Assembly: GCA_964017235.1 (NCBI GenBank)
Contig: OZ024933.1
Coordinates: 57,952,255-58,016,254 of the forward strand
Source: Sabellastarte sp. h YS-2021
Lineage: Eukaryota; Annelida; Polychaeta; Sabellida; Sabellidae
Reading direction: 5' to 3'
Length of the DNA: 64,000 nt
Shown: one piece after another, positions 20,323 through 29,561 of the stretch
Layout of the letters: each line of letters starts with the position of its first letter
Numbering within the stretch: position 1 is the first letter of the stretch
The notes under the pieces: model-generated
What the model was told of the DNA's origin: nothing
Seen by the model: only the letters and a program-made list of their open reading frames with translations
Database searches by the model: none
Translations under genes and position numbers: made by a program

Positions 20323-22100
20323 GCATCAGAGATGCCCGTACCCCACAGCCGAGGGAAATATTTTCAACACCATGAGATATAGAAGTACTGTACCAGTACA
20401 AACTTCAGGATACTTTCAGAGCACTGTCAGTTATATAAAGGTCCAAACAATGTTTAAATGGAAAAATAATGTTTAAAAGAAAGATAATGCGTATAAAGAT
20501 GAAGTATTAAAACAAGATAATTCAATAACAAGATGACAGCATTAATCAGTAAACTAAAATTCAACACTCTTTATCTACATCTGCATGTCCGAATTATGGT
20601 TTAGAGGGTTTGAATATCACCATGCATACAGAAGTGGTAATACATTTAATGAATCCTTATGTGTGGTGTTGGAGCAAAATCTGTGGCTCACTTTATGAAA
20701 TTCTATCTCTTACAATGGGAAGTTATGAAAGTTATGAAAGATTTTAAAGGTCAAGGTCACTACGACAAGGTAAAAGGTCAAATTATGGTCACACCATGAT
20801 AATACACACCTATAGCCCCTAACCAAGGTCCCAACCAAATATCAACTTCCTACACCTTACGGTTTCCGAGATATAGCCCGGACAAGATTTTATAGGTCAA
20901 GGTCACTATGGCAAGGTCAAATCCTGGTCAGACCACAATGATGCACACCTACACAGCCTAACCAATGTCCCTACCAAATATCAACTTCCTACACCTTACG
21001 GTTTCCAAGATATAGCCCGGACAAGATTTTATAGGTCAAGGTCACTATGGCAAGGTCAAAGGTCAAATCAATGTCAGACCATGACGTTGCACACCTACAC
21101 CCCCTAACCAATATCCCTACCAACTATCAACTTCCTACACCTTACGGTTTCTGAGATATAGCCCGGACAAGATTTTATAGGTCAAGGCCACTACGGGAAG
21201 GTCAAATCAAGGTCAGACCATGACGCTGCACACCTACACCCTCTAACAAATGTCCCTACCAAATATCAACTTCCTACACCTAACGGTTTCCGAGATATAG
21301 CCCGGACAAGATTTTATAGGTCAAGGTCACTACGGCAAGGTCAAATCAAGGTCACACCATGACGTTGCACACCTACACCCCCTAACCAATGTCCCTACCA
21401 AATATCAACTTCCTACACCTTACGGTTTCTGAGATATAGTCCGGACAAGATTTTATAGGTCAAGGTCACTACGACAAGGTCAAATCAAGGTCACACCATG
21501 ACGTTGCAAACCTACACCCCCTAACCAATGTCCCTACCAAATATCAACTTCCCACACCTTACAGTTTCCGAGATATAGCCCAGACAAGATTTTATAGGTC
21601 AAGGTCACTACGACAAGGTCAAATCAAGGTCACACCATGACGTTGCAAACCTACACCCCCTAACCAATGTCCCTACCAAATATCAACTTCCCACACCTTA
21701 CAGTTTCCGAGATATAGCCCAGACAAGATTTTATAGGTCAAGGTCACTACAGCAAGGTCAAAGGTCAAATCAAGGTCAGACCATGATGTTGCACACCTAC
21801 ACCCCCTAACCAATATCCCCACCAAGTATCAACTTCCTACACCTTACGGTTTCTGAGATATAGCCCGGACAAGATTTTATAGGTCAACATCACTACAGCA
21901 TGGTCAAAGGTCAAATCAAGGTCAGACCATGATGTTGCACACCTACACCCCCTAACCAATGTCCCTACCAAGTATCAACTTCCTACACCTTACGGTTTCT
22001 GAGATACAGCCCGGACAAACTATTACCCGCCGCCCGTCCCGCCCATCCGGACACCATGGGTGAAAACAATACCCCGACAGCCCTTAAGGGCTGTGGGGTA
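20323..22100 (+). mobile_element. Helentron-like element, copy 4 (full length, best preserved)
   Basis: Begins with the perfect hairpin GCATC-AGA-GATGC, then GTACCCCACAGCC. A unique region runs to about 20735, followed by nine well-kept monomers of 139-146 bp (about 20736-22000), a pre-terminal CACCATGGGTGAAAACAATA, and the hairpin ACAGCCC-TTAA-GGGCTGT with GGGGTA. TACCCCACAGCC (5') and GGCTGTGGGGTA (3') are inverse complements. Such a layout, with no target duplication seen, is what Helentron-associated non-autonomous elements show in animals. No Rep/helicase gene is present. The 5' end lies about 20 bp from the acceptor of MNT exon 4. Confidence 0.75.
20736..22000 (+). repeat. Inner tandem array, about nine monomers of 139-146 bp
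   Basis: The marker GGACAAGATTTTATAGGTCA recurs near 20881, 21020, 21166, 21306, 21444 and onward. Each monomer carries TCAAGGTCA twice (after TATAGG and after AAA), and some carry AGGTCAAAGGTCA, a perfect direct repeat of AGGTCA with a 1-bp spacer. Length differences come from presence or absence of one AAAGGTC word. Confidence 0.85.
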
Positions 22101-22296
22101 AAAAGCAGTGGAATGCACTGACCAGGGAAAGTGGGGTAGAGGCCCATAAAGCCCCATATGCACCTGACAATACAATGTAAAAAATCTGTTCAATATACCG
22201 GTAGTTGGAAATGTTATGACACAGCTTTATTTTAAAATTATTTTTAATTATTTTTACAAACTTTCATTGGATTGGCAGGTATATTCAGCTCCTGTT

Positions 22297-22329
22297 AAAA
22301 AAAAAAAAAAAAAAAAAAATTTTTTTTTT
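22297..22329. repeat. A23/T10 homopolymer pair
   Basis: About 23 A residues followed at once by about 10 T residues, an A/T foldback in intron 3. It may be a decayed poly-A tail. Confidence 0.8.
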
Positions 22330-22369
22330 ATATTTCTGGTCCAATTACTTTTTTTTCCGCCATTTTCTC

Positions 22370-22750
22370 CAGTTTTAAAGTAGAGATCAGTTGGTGACTC
22401 GGCAGCCCTGGTTTCTTGATATCAAGAGCATTTTTCTGATATATCATGACATAATTTTACAACTGGCATCTCTGTTGTCCATAAATATAATGGGAGGAAA
22501 ACTTTGGAAACAAACACATAATCTGAATAAATTGCTAACTTTTATCAAATATTTTTCTATGTTTGGAGACTTTCTTGTGATTTCACTGACAGGAGACTGG
22601 CTTATTTTGGTTTCACAAGTTTCACTTCCTGTCACTTGCCTATACTTGATTGGATGATGCACTAAGATGTGTAATCCTGAGATTGGAATGACTTTGTATT
22701 GGCAGCCTCTCTACGCTCTATCTACACATTTTTGATATCGACCCATTCCA
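22370..22750. repeat. Dispersed repeat family D, partial copy
   Basis: Resembles 2640-2720 (TCTTG.TATC.AGAGCATTTT region) and 2973-3265 (GGAGACTTT...TGTGATTTCACTGA and ACATTTTTGATA). No coding support for the short frames on either strand. Confidence 0.45.
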
Positions 22751-23276
22751 AGTTTCAGGAGGCCTTATATCTGAACCTGTTGTATCACATCAGTTTGGTG
22801 GTAGGGACGTTACTGGGTATGATTTTTGCCACCCACAAATTAGTGCTTATTCTCAAAAACACTGGAGTCAAACTGCATACTCACAAGTTTAATATGGACA
22901 ATTTTTGTAAATAGATTCTCATAAAATACTTGTTCAAGCCCTTGCACTTATATATTCAATGTCTGCATATAAAAGGTGTTTTACAGTAAAATGGTTACTT
23001 TATATTATTTTGGATATTTTTCTTACACAAGTCCAATGTGCCATAACAGTTTTGGATATTTTCTCTTCCTTGTGTTATATTTATTTCACATAGCTAAGTG
23101 AAAAAGAATACTTGCTGGCCTCAAAGCCACATTTATATAATATTACATCACATAAAAGAGTCTGTACATATATAAATTTTTTTCGAATTCCTTACATTAC
23201 ATCAAGTGACGGGCTTTAAAATTTACAATTGGAGAGAAAAATATATACTCTATGTATATATAGTGCTAAAATGTTG
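22751..23276. other. MNT intron 3 sequence left of the LTR retrotransposon
   Basis: AT-rich sequence with no gene or repeat boundary that I can support. Confidence 0.4.
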
Positions 23277-23281
23277 CCAAT

Positions 23282-23420
23282 TGTTATGTTAAGAGACACA
23301 TCCTGGTCTCAGTATATATAAACACTTGTACATGAGTTGTGACTCAGTCACCATTTCCACCTAGTAGAATAAACTAGTTCTGTAGAAGCTAGTCTTTCAA
23401 TGTTACACTGTAACATAACA
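23282..23420 (+). repeat. 5' LTR (139 bp)
   Basis: Starts TGTTATGTTA and ends TAACATAACA, so its ends are an inverted repeat. Contains TATATAAA (about 23313-23320) and AATAAA (23368-23373). Unusually short for a Ty3 LTR. Confidence 0.93.
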
Positions 23421-23590
23421 TGGTACCAGAAGTAAAATACTTCTAATTATAAAGATTGTGTTCAATTTAAAGAAATCAATAACAGACTAAATCACACAGT
23501 GAATTTAGTGACAGATATAATTTACACAGTATAATTAGGATATATTAAAACAAGTATAAAGGATACTTAATTCATCAACAACGGATAAAA

Positions 23591-26500
23591 ATGAATCAGT
23601 TAAAAGCTCCAACAGAACTGAGACTCTCTGGTAATGTACAGGATAACTGGAATAAATTCAAACAAAGATTTGAATTATACTTGACTGCCACAGGCATGTC
23701 AGACAAACCAGAGCAGAGGAAGGTGGCTCTGTTCTTGACAATTGCAGGTCCCGAAGCTCTGGAAGTGTACAACACCTTCACCTTCACAGAAGATGAGAGG
23801 AACAAGCTTCAGCCAATATTAGATAAATTTGAAGCCCACTGCAGTCCTCCCACAAATGAGACTTACGAGAGATATCTCTTCCGTTGTCGAATGCAGCAGG
23901 AAGGAGAAACAATTGAGCAGTTTATTACTGATCTGAAAACCAAGGCACAGCTTTGCAATTTTAAAGATCTACAAGATTCGCTGATCAGAGACCAGATTGT
24001 CATGGGAGTCAGAGACAAGAAAATAACAGAAAGGTTATTGCGGGAGCCAGAGCTGTCCCTGAAGAGAGCTGCAGAGATTTGTCAGGCAGCAGAGGCTGCT
24101 AATGTCCAGCTTCAAACACTGACAGGTCAAACTTCAGCTGATGTTCACACAGTGAAGAAAAAGGATTTCAGGGGCCAGAAAACAGGGAAACCAGTAAAAG
24201 AGTCAACAAAAAAGAAGCAGGGAACTCCATGCAAGCGATGTGGACAGAAGCATGAAAGTGCTCCCAAAAAGTGCCCAGCATATGGACAGATATGTTTTAA
24301 ATGTAAAGGTAAGAACCACTTTGCAAGCCAGTGCTTTTCAAAGAAAATACACACAGTGGAAGATTGTGGCTCTGACACAGACAGTGAGGGATATTTAATT
24401 CAGGAGGTCACAGACTCTTCTAGTAGTAATGAATGGATATCCACGGTGCAGGTTAATGGGTCACTTATTCCTTTGAAGTTGGATACTGGAGCACAGGTGA
24501 ATATTTTATCACTGAATGACTACAAAGGACTTGCGTCACGTCCCAAACTCACCAAGAAATCTGTATTACTACGTGCGTACAATGGAAATAAAATTCCAAC
24601 AAGTGGAGTATGCAGAGTAAAGGTGACATCACAGGACAAGGTAGTAAGTGCTATTTTTGTAGTGGTGCCAATGGATACACAGTCAATTCTTGGACTCAAA
24701 ACCTGTGAACAGTTAGGGATGGTCAAAAGAGTCCATTTAATAAACAGAGACAAGATGGTTCCAAGTCACCAACTGGCAAAGAAGTATGCTGATGTATTCA
24801 AAGGCATAGGCTGCCTACCTGTGACATACAGCATAAAATTAGCTGGAGATGTCAAACCAGTGGTCAGTCCTGCACGCAAAGTACCACTGGCACTACAGCA
24901 GAGACTGAAGACAAAGTTACAGGAACTAGTGGAGCAGGGAGTGATAACTAAAGTCACTAGCCCCACAGAATGGGTCAACCCACTGGTTATAGTGGAGAAA
25001 AAATCAGGCGATCTACGGCTGTGTATGGACCCAAAGGTACTGAACAAATATATTCAACGTGAATATGAATACATCCCCACAAGACAAGAACTTGTTTCTG
25101 ACATGAATGGAGCAGCAGTCTTCACCAAATTGGATGTTTCTTCAGCCTTCTATCAAATTCCCATCTGTGAAAAATCCTCAAGACTCTGTACTTTCAACAC
25201 ACCATTTGGAAGGTACCGTTTCCTCAGACTACCATTTGGGATAAAGTCAGCCACTGAGGTAATGCACAGAACCGTCACCCAGTTACTGGAAGGTTTAGAA
25301 GGAGTTAAATCCATTCATGATGATATTGTCATATGGGGTAAAAACACTGCAGAACATGACAAGCACCTCCAGAATGTACTAGAAATAGCCAAGAAAAACA
25401 ATCTCAAGTTCAACCTGGACAAGTGTAAGTTTGCGACATCCTCTATTCTGTTCTTTGGTGAAAAGCTGTCGAAAGATGGAATTCATCCTGACCCAAGCAA
25501 AATAGAGGCAATCACTAACATGAAAGCTCCACAGTGCAAGAATGACCTACAAAGAGCCTTGGGAATGCTGAACTTTCTAGCCCAGTATGTACCAAACTTA
25601 AGTGACAAGACAGAACATATGAGATCATTACTGCGGAAAGATGTACACTGGCAGTGGGGACCAGAGCATGTTGCTGAATGGAATAAGTTGAAAGCTATAC
25701 TAACATCAGCACCAGTTTTAAAGTACTTTGACCCCAACAAGGAAACAAAGATCTCAGCAGATGCAAGCCAATGCTCACTAGGTGCAGTACTTCTTCAGAA
25801 GCATAAGGATAACTGGTGCGCAGTTGCCTATGCAGCACGCAGTCTCACAGAGACGGAGACCAATTATTCACAGATAGAAAAGGAAACATTAGGACTGGTA
25901 TTTGGATGTGAGAAATTTCACCATTTTGTGTATGGCAGAAACTTTCATATAGAAACTGACCATAAACCACTGATATCCATTGCTAGTAAACCACTGAGCC
26001 AAACTCCACCTCGTATTCAGCGGTTAATGCTCCGACTCCAAGCTTATGATTATTCACTAAGCTACACCCCAGGTACACATTTATTAGTGGCAGATGCATT
26101 GTCAAGGTCTTGTCCTCATGATCCAGCTGAACACAGTTCAACTGAAGATGATGTGAAAATACATGTAGACAGTGTGATATCAACACTACCTGTCACTGAA
26201 GCTAAGTGGCAACATATAGCCCATGAGAGTGCCAAAGATGGAACTATAACAGCTGTAATGGACAAAGTCAAACATGGATGGGATGCAGCAAAACCCATAA
26301 GGCCTTTCTATGATTTTAGAGAGGAACTTTCTGTCCATGATGGAGTACTACTCAAGGGTCTCAGGATTGTGATACCAGACTCTATGAAAGGAGAAATGGT
26401 TGAAAAAGTTCATGAAGGACACCTGGGTATTGAAAAATGTAGGCGTCGTGCCAGATCAGCAATGTATTGGGTAAACATGAACCGTGACATTGAATTGGCT

Positions 26501-26788
26501 GTGAAAAGATGTAGTATTTGTGCACAGTACAACAACAAGCAACAGAAGGAACCACTCCTTCCTCATGATAAGCCAAACCAACCATGGGTAAAAGTGGGCA
26601 CAGACCTGTTCACACTACAAGGAAAAAATTATGTGGCTGTGGTAGACTACCACTCAAACTACCCAGAAATCGCTTCTTTGGCTAACACCTCAGCAAACCA
26701 AGTAATAGTTCAGTTGAAGGGCATCTTCGCACGACAAGGAATTCCAGAAATTGTCATGAGTGACAACGGGCCACAGTTTTCTTGCTGA
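23591..26788 (+). CDS. Gag-Pol polyprotein, first 1,065 codons to an in-frame stop
   Basis: Gag-like region (1-230), zinc knuckle C-x2-C-x4-H-x4-C (235-248) preceded by a second, less regular Cys/His cluster (214-228). The aspartic protease DTG is at 298-300. In the reverse transcriptase, FTKLDVSSAFYQI lies at 511-523 and the catalytic Asp pair at 577-578, in IHDD where most relatives have Tyr or Phe then x-DD. RNase H acidic residues are at about 724, 763 and 790. Integrase has an HHCC finger (H941, H944, C974, C977) and the first two core Asp (1004, 1058). The frame stops at TGA 26786-26788 just after the second Asp, so the third catalytic residue lies beyond the stop. Confidence 0.92.
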   Translation: MNQLKAPTELRLSGNVQDNWNKFKQRFELYLTATGMSDKPEQRKVALFLTIAGPEALEVYNTFTFTEDERNKLQPILDKFEAHCSPPTNETYERYLFRCRMQQEGETIEQFITDLKTKAQLCNFKDLQDSLIRDQIVMGVRDKKITERLLREPELSLKRAAEICQAAEAANVQLQTLTGQTSADVHTVKKKDFRGQKTGKPVKESTKKKQGTPCKRCGQKHESAPKKCPAYGQICFKCKGKNHFASQCFSKKIHTVEDCGSDTDSEGYLIQEVTDSSSSNEWISTVQVNGSLIPLKLDTGAQVNILSLNDYKGLASRPKLTKKSVLLRAYNGNKIPTSGVCRVKVTSQDKVVSAIFVVVPMDTQSILGLKTCEQLGMVKRVHLINRDKMVPSHQLAKKYADVFKGIGCLPVTYSIKLAGDVKPVVSPARKVPLALQQRLKTKLQELVEQGVITKVTSPTEWVNPLVIVEKKSGDLRLCMDPKVLNKYIQREYEYIPTRQELVSDMNGAAVFTKLDVSSAFYQIPICEKSSRLCTFNTPFGRYRFLRLPFGIKSATEVMHRTVTQLLEGLEGVKSIHDDIVIWGKNTAEHDKHLQNVLEIAKKNNLKFNLDKCKFATSSILFFGEKLSKDGIHPDPSKIEAITNMKAPQCKNDLQRALGMLNFLAQYVPNLSDKTEHMRSLLRKDVHWQWGPEHVAEWNKLKAILTSAPVLKYFDPNKETKISADASQCSLGAVLLQKHKDNWCAVAYAARSLTETETNYSQIEKETLGLVFGCEKFHHFVYGRNFHIETDHKPLISIASKPLSQTPPRIQRLMLRLQAYDYSLSYTPGTHLLVADALSRSCPHDPAEHSSTEDDVKIHVDSVISTLPVTEAKWQHIAHESAKDGTITAVMDKVKHGWDAAKPIRPFYDFREELSVHDGVLLKGLRIVIPDSMKGEMVEKVHEGHLGIEKCRRRARSAMYWVNMNRDIELAVKRCSICAQYNNKQQKEPLLPHDKPNQPWVKVGTDLFTLQGKNYVAVVDYHSNYPEIASLANTSANQVIVQLKGIFARQGIPEIVMSDNGPQFSC

Positions 26789-27433
26789 GAATTCAAGAAC
26801 TTTGCCAAAACATATGGGTTTAAACATGTGACTTCTAGCCCCAAGTACAGTCAATCAAATGGAATGGTTGAAAAGTGCATTGGCACAGTTAAACGTTTGA
26901 TGAAGAAGGCACACATAGAAAAAGAGGATCCGTACCTAGCTCTTCTAGCTTACAGAAGTTCACCACTGGGAGAAGGTCAATCACCAGCTGAACTCTTAAT
27001 GGGCAGAAAGCTACGAACGCGCCTCATCAGTGCTCATCACCTATTAGGTTCACGTGCAAGGATTGATCTAAAGCAAAAGCATTTTTATGACAGAAGTGCA
27101 CGTCAACTACCTGAGCTAAAACCTGGTGACACAGTCAGATTAAGAAATATACAAGACACTGAGTGGGACAGGAAAGCAACAGTACTGAAAAAGGTAGAGC
27201 CCAGGTCATACAATGTTGTTGCAGATAATGGTGCTTTATATCGCAGGAATCGTAAACATCTACTCAAAACATCAGAGTCCACCACACTGTCAACTCCTGT
27301 GAGGGACCCAACACTATCTCCTACTAATAAAGACACTCAGGATACCGCAGAAAGTGACCAACAGATGACTGCAGCAAGTTACAAGCCAAAGAGAGAACAC
27401 AAAAAGCCAAGACGTCTCATTGAAGAGATTTAA
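26789..27433 (+). pseudogene. Integrase C-terminal part after the in-frame stop
   Basis: Same frame as the upstream gag-pol. It supplies the rest of the integrase core, including the SQSNGMVEK segment with the expected third acidic residue, and the C-terminal domain ending RRNRKHL. An internal ATG at 26828 is unlikely to be a real start. With one stop between it and the rest, this copy probably cannot make full-length integrase unless the stop is read through. Confidence 0.85.
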
Positions 27434-28386
27434 TGTTTAATTGTGACAGGGGCATAATAATCCCCTATATAGTTTATACCTACCTGGATAATTTAACTGC
27501 AGTCCAGTAATAACAAGGGATCAAGATGTGAACAACTGTGGGAACATTGAATATTATTTTTTTTTCAAGAACTAATACGCAAGACTTATAATATTAATAC
27601 ATATGTATAATATTTTTTTTTTACCATTTCTTTAAAAAGCTACTTTAATTTTTCACTTGCATGTAATTGTTTTCTGTCAGTCATTATTTTCACAAGAAGT
27701 GAACTGAACTTCACATAATTCAGTCATGTGCAGTACTCTAAAGAGGCCAAAGCCCAGTTGAAATATACAGCAGTCTCTGTTGTGAAGTTATATTACTCAT
27801 TTGATTCATAAATTAAAATAAACCATTTATGAGCTTATTTTTCTAGGAAAAAGGCAAAAGTTAACACCCATTAGCAGGTACATCAGGATACAATCACAAC
27901 CACAAGTGATGACCACAAATAGTGTATTGCCACATGGTCTGGTTCATTTGTCATTACTGTATATCAGATCACTGAATCATTTACCTAGTTAGTCTTTGTT
28001 TCAGGATCAATTAAGATGTTTAAATGTCTCAATAATGTAGTTGTTCAGTTGTTGGCCAATAGACATTTTTAAACTCTCAGTGCATTTGCCAAATACATAT
28101 CCCTGTAACATACAACTGAGATAATGTTTATATATTTATAGATGTATCTAAAAAAAAAAAACAAAAAAAAAAAACAGAAGATATGTTAATTGAGCTACAT
28201 CATAAATCCAAAGTATCAGAGAGTTCAACTTGGATAGGAGTATAAGACTTGACACTGTTAATTTTCAGAGTTATGCATATAAAAAATTAAGAGTACATGT
28301 GTGTATTAGTTTCACAAGTAACAATGAAATGTTTCAGTTATAAATGAGAATACCAAAAAAAAAAAAAAAAAAGTAAAGAAGGGAGA
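27434..28386 (+). other. Untranslated 3' region of the LTR element
   Basis: About 950 bp of AT-rich sequence between the polyprotein stop and the 3' LTR, with several A or T runs and no envelope-like frame. The length is large compared with the very short LTRs. Confidence 0.7.
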
Positions 28387-28525
28387 TGTTATGTTAAGAG
28401 ACACATCCTGGTCTCAGTATATATAAACACTTGTACATGAGTTGTGACTCAGTCACCATTTCCACCTAGTAGAATAAACTAGTTCTGTAGAAGCTAGTCT
28501 TTCAATGTTACACTGTAACATAACA
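28387..28525 (+). repeat. 3' LTR (139 bp)
   Basis: Reads the same as the 5' LTR base for base as far as I can compare by eye, implying recent insertion. Confidence 0.93.
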
Positions 28526-28857
28526 CCAATCTTTTTTGAAATATACATTTCTTAATTCAACCATCAAACACAGTTATAATTCCAACAGTCTATGAAGATG
28601 AATGTCATTTTTACCAGAATAAGTTTTCAGAAACCTACATATGTGTACATTTTTTATTATTAAGAATGTCTAGATAAATGTGCAATTGTATAGTGTAGAT
28701 AATAACTGACGTTATAGTTATATTTACTTTCAGTGTTGATTGGGTATCCACAAACAGCCTCATCTGAAGGCCTTCACAAACAAGACCACATTGCACTCAA
28801 GACAACTCATGAATATTAATGAGATAATCACGTGAGAACATAAATATAACACTGTAC

Positions 28858-28887
28858 CTGTTCTTTTCCAATCTGTTATGCAGACTC
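28858..28887 (-). CDS. MNT: MNT exon 3: 30-nt microexon with the basic region
   Basis: A 30-nt exon with acceptor ggaaatag and donor AACAG|gtacag. It codes SLHNRLEKN with split Gly and Arg codons at its ends, giving HNRLEKNRR across the next junction. His72, Glu76 and Arg80 are spaced by four, the class B bHLH set that reads CACGTG in MAX, MXD and MNT. I recall that MXD genes also place the HNELEKNR-type motif on a very short exon. Its length is a multiple of three and its phases match, so skipping it would keep the frame but remove most of the DNA-binding region. Confidence 0.85.
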
Positions 28888-29040
28888 CTATTTCCCAAAC
28901 TGGATCTACAAGTATCACATCAATAAATATATTAAATAAACAGCCAATATCTTTTGGGTTTTTAAAATTCTGAAATCAATGAAACATGATTTGGACATGA
29001 TAAATTTATAAACCATGTCAAAAGTAGTTCTGGACCTTAC

Positions 29041-29173
29041 CCGATAACCAGTTGTTTTCCAGACGAAGATTCATCATCTGTTTTAGAATTTTGGCTTTGA
29101 GTTCTCTGTCTCTGACCGTATTTGTATTTAGGTATGGTCTTGGCATAGGGGTGGAAATCGGTGGCACCTTTGG
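29041..29173 (-). CDS. MNT: MNT exon 2: polar linker
   Basis: Codes for residues 25-68 plus two bases. The acceptor is ...taaccag and the donor GG|gtaagg. The product is a basic then Ser/Asp/Glu-rich linker (PYAKTIPKYKYGQRQR followed by SQNSKTDDESSSGKQ) with no fold I recognise. MXD proteins have a comparable Pro-Tyr then Lys/Arg/Ser-rich linker between the SIN3 helix and the basic region. The 133-nt length fits the phase 1 entry and phase 2 exit required by its neighbours. Another frame is also open across this exon, but only this one agrees with exon 1. Confidence 0.8.
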
Positions 29174-29488
29174 CTGGTTAAAAATAAATAAAAACAAACG
29201 TAATTAAAATCAGGACACGTTTCAATGTTTGTTTTCGACATGTTGAGGTCACATGCCCAACCACGAAACACTTAATTACATATGCAAACAAGATTTTTTT
29301 TTCACTCGGCATGAAAACTTTATTTAGGTCAGATATTTTTAACATCAATAAGCAGTTGCAGAATAGTAAATATATTGCGGCATTCAAAGGGCTATGGTGT
29401 TACCATGAATGGTGACAAACTGGGTAGTTTATTAAATATAATAAACCGGGACTGCGCATTAATACAATATATTCCATGTGTAACTTAC

Positions 29489-29561
29489 CACGTGTACCAC
29501 CATCATTATCACGTTCACAGTCAATGAATTCAGCTGCTTCTAACAGCGTCTCCAAGCTCAT
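29489..29561 (-). CDS. MNT: MNT exon 1: start codon and SIN3-interaction domain
   Basis: Codes for residues 1-24 plus one base. It begins MSLETLLEAAEFID, which fits the amphipathic SIN3 PAH2-binding helix of MAD/MNT proteins (hydrophobic residues around a central LL-x-AA core), placed at the very N-terminus as in that family. The frame is open 87 nt further upstream to another ATG at 29648, but family members start at this helix, so the ATG at 29559-29561 is preferred. The donor is GTG|gtaagt. The last exon bases and the first intron base form a CACGTG E-box (29489-29494). The exon ends in phase 1 and joins exon 2 to make an Ala codon. Confidence 0.85.

Larger units (their letters stand above)
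23282..28525 (+). mobile_element. Ty3/gypsy LTR retrotransposon, complete and young
   Basis: A 5,244-bp element with two 139-bp LTRs that read as identical, flanked by CCAAT on both sides (23277-23281 and 28526-28530), a 5-bp target duplication. A primer-binding region starts TGGTACCAGAAG right after the 5' LTR, and a purine tract AGAAGGGAGA precedes the 3' LTR. One long gag-pol frame (protease, RT, RNase H, integrase) has a single in-frame TGA. Domain order (RT before integrase) and the HRN-type C-terminal end point to the K02A2.6-like part of Ty3/gypsy. It lies in MNT intron 3 in the opposite orientation to the gene. Confidence 0.92.
275..29561 (-). other. MNT: MNT-like gene, span of the eight exons in the window
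   Basis: Eight minus-strand exons chain with compatible phases into 236 complete codons from ATG (29559-29561) to the left-hand exon. Exon lengths in order are 73, 133, 30, 112, 99, 79, 75 and 108 nt, each bounded by AG/GT. Predicted layout: SIN3-interaction helix (residues 1-16), polar linker (25-69), basic region (70-82), helix-loop-helix (about 83-117), zipper (118-165), acidic/Ser-Thr tract (166-200), Pro/Ser/Thr-rich region (201-236). MNT proteins pair with MAX, bind CACGTG and recruit SIN3 repressor complexes. The loop and second helix resemble MNT rather than MXD1-4. The last exon ends at a donor, so the rest of the gene lies left of the window. Introns 3, 5 and 6 are about 6-11 kb and full of transposons. 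Orthology is inferred from sequence recall, without a search. Confidence 0.85.

Noticed and set aside
23596-27336. Minus-strand frames across the LTR element
   Set aside because: Shadows of the gag-pol frame.
20190-29173. Direct exon 2 to exon 4 splice as the main MNT form
   Set aside because: In frame, but it would remove the basic region; the 30-nt exon between them has proper splice sites and codes the conserved motif. Kept as a possible minor isoform only.
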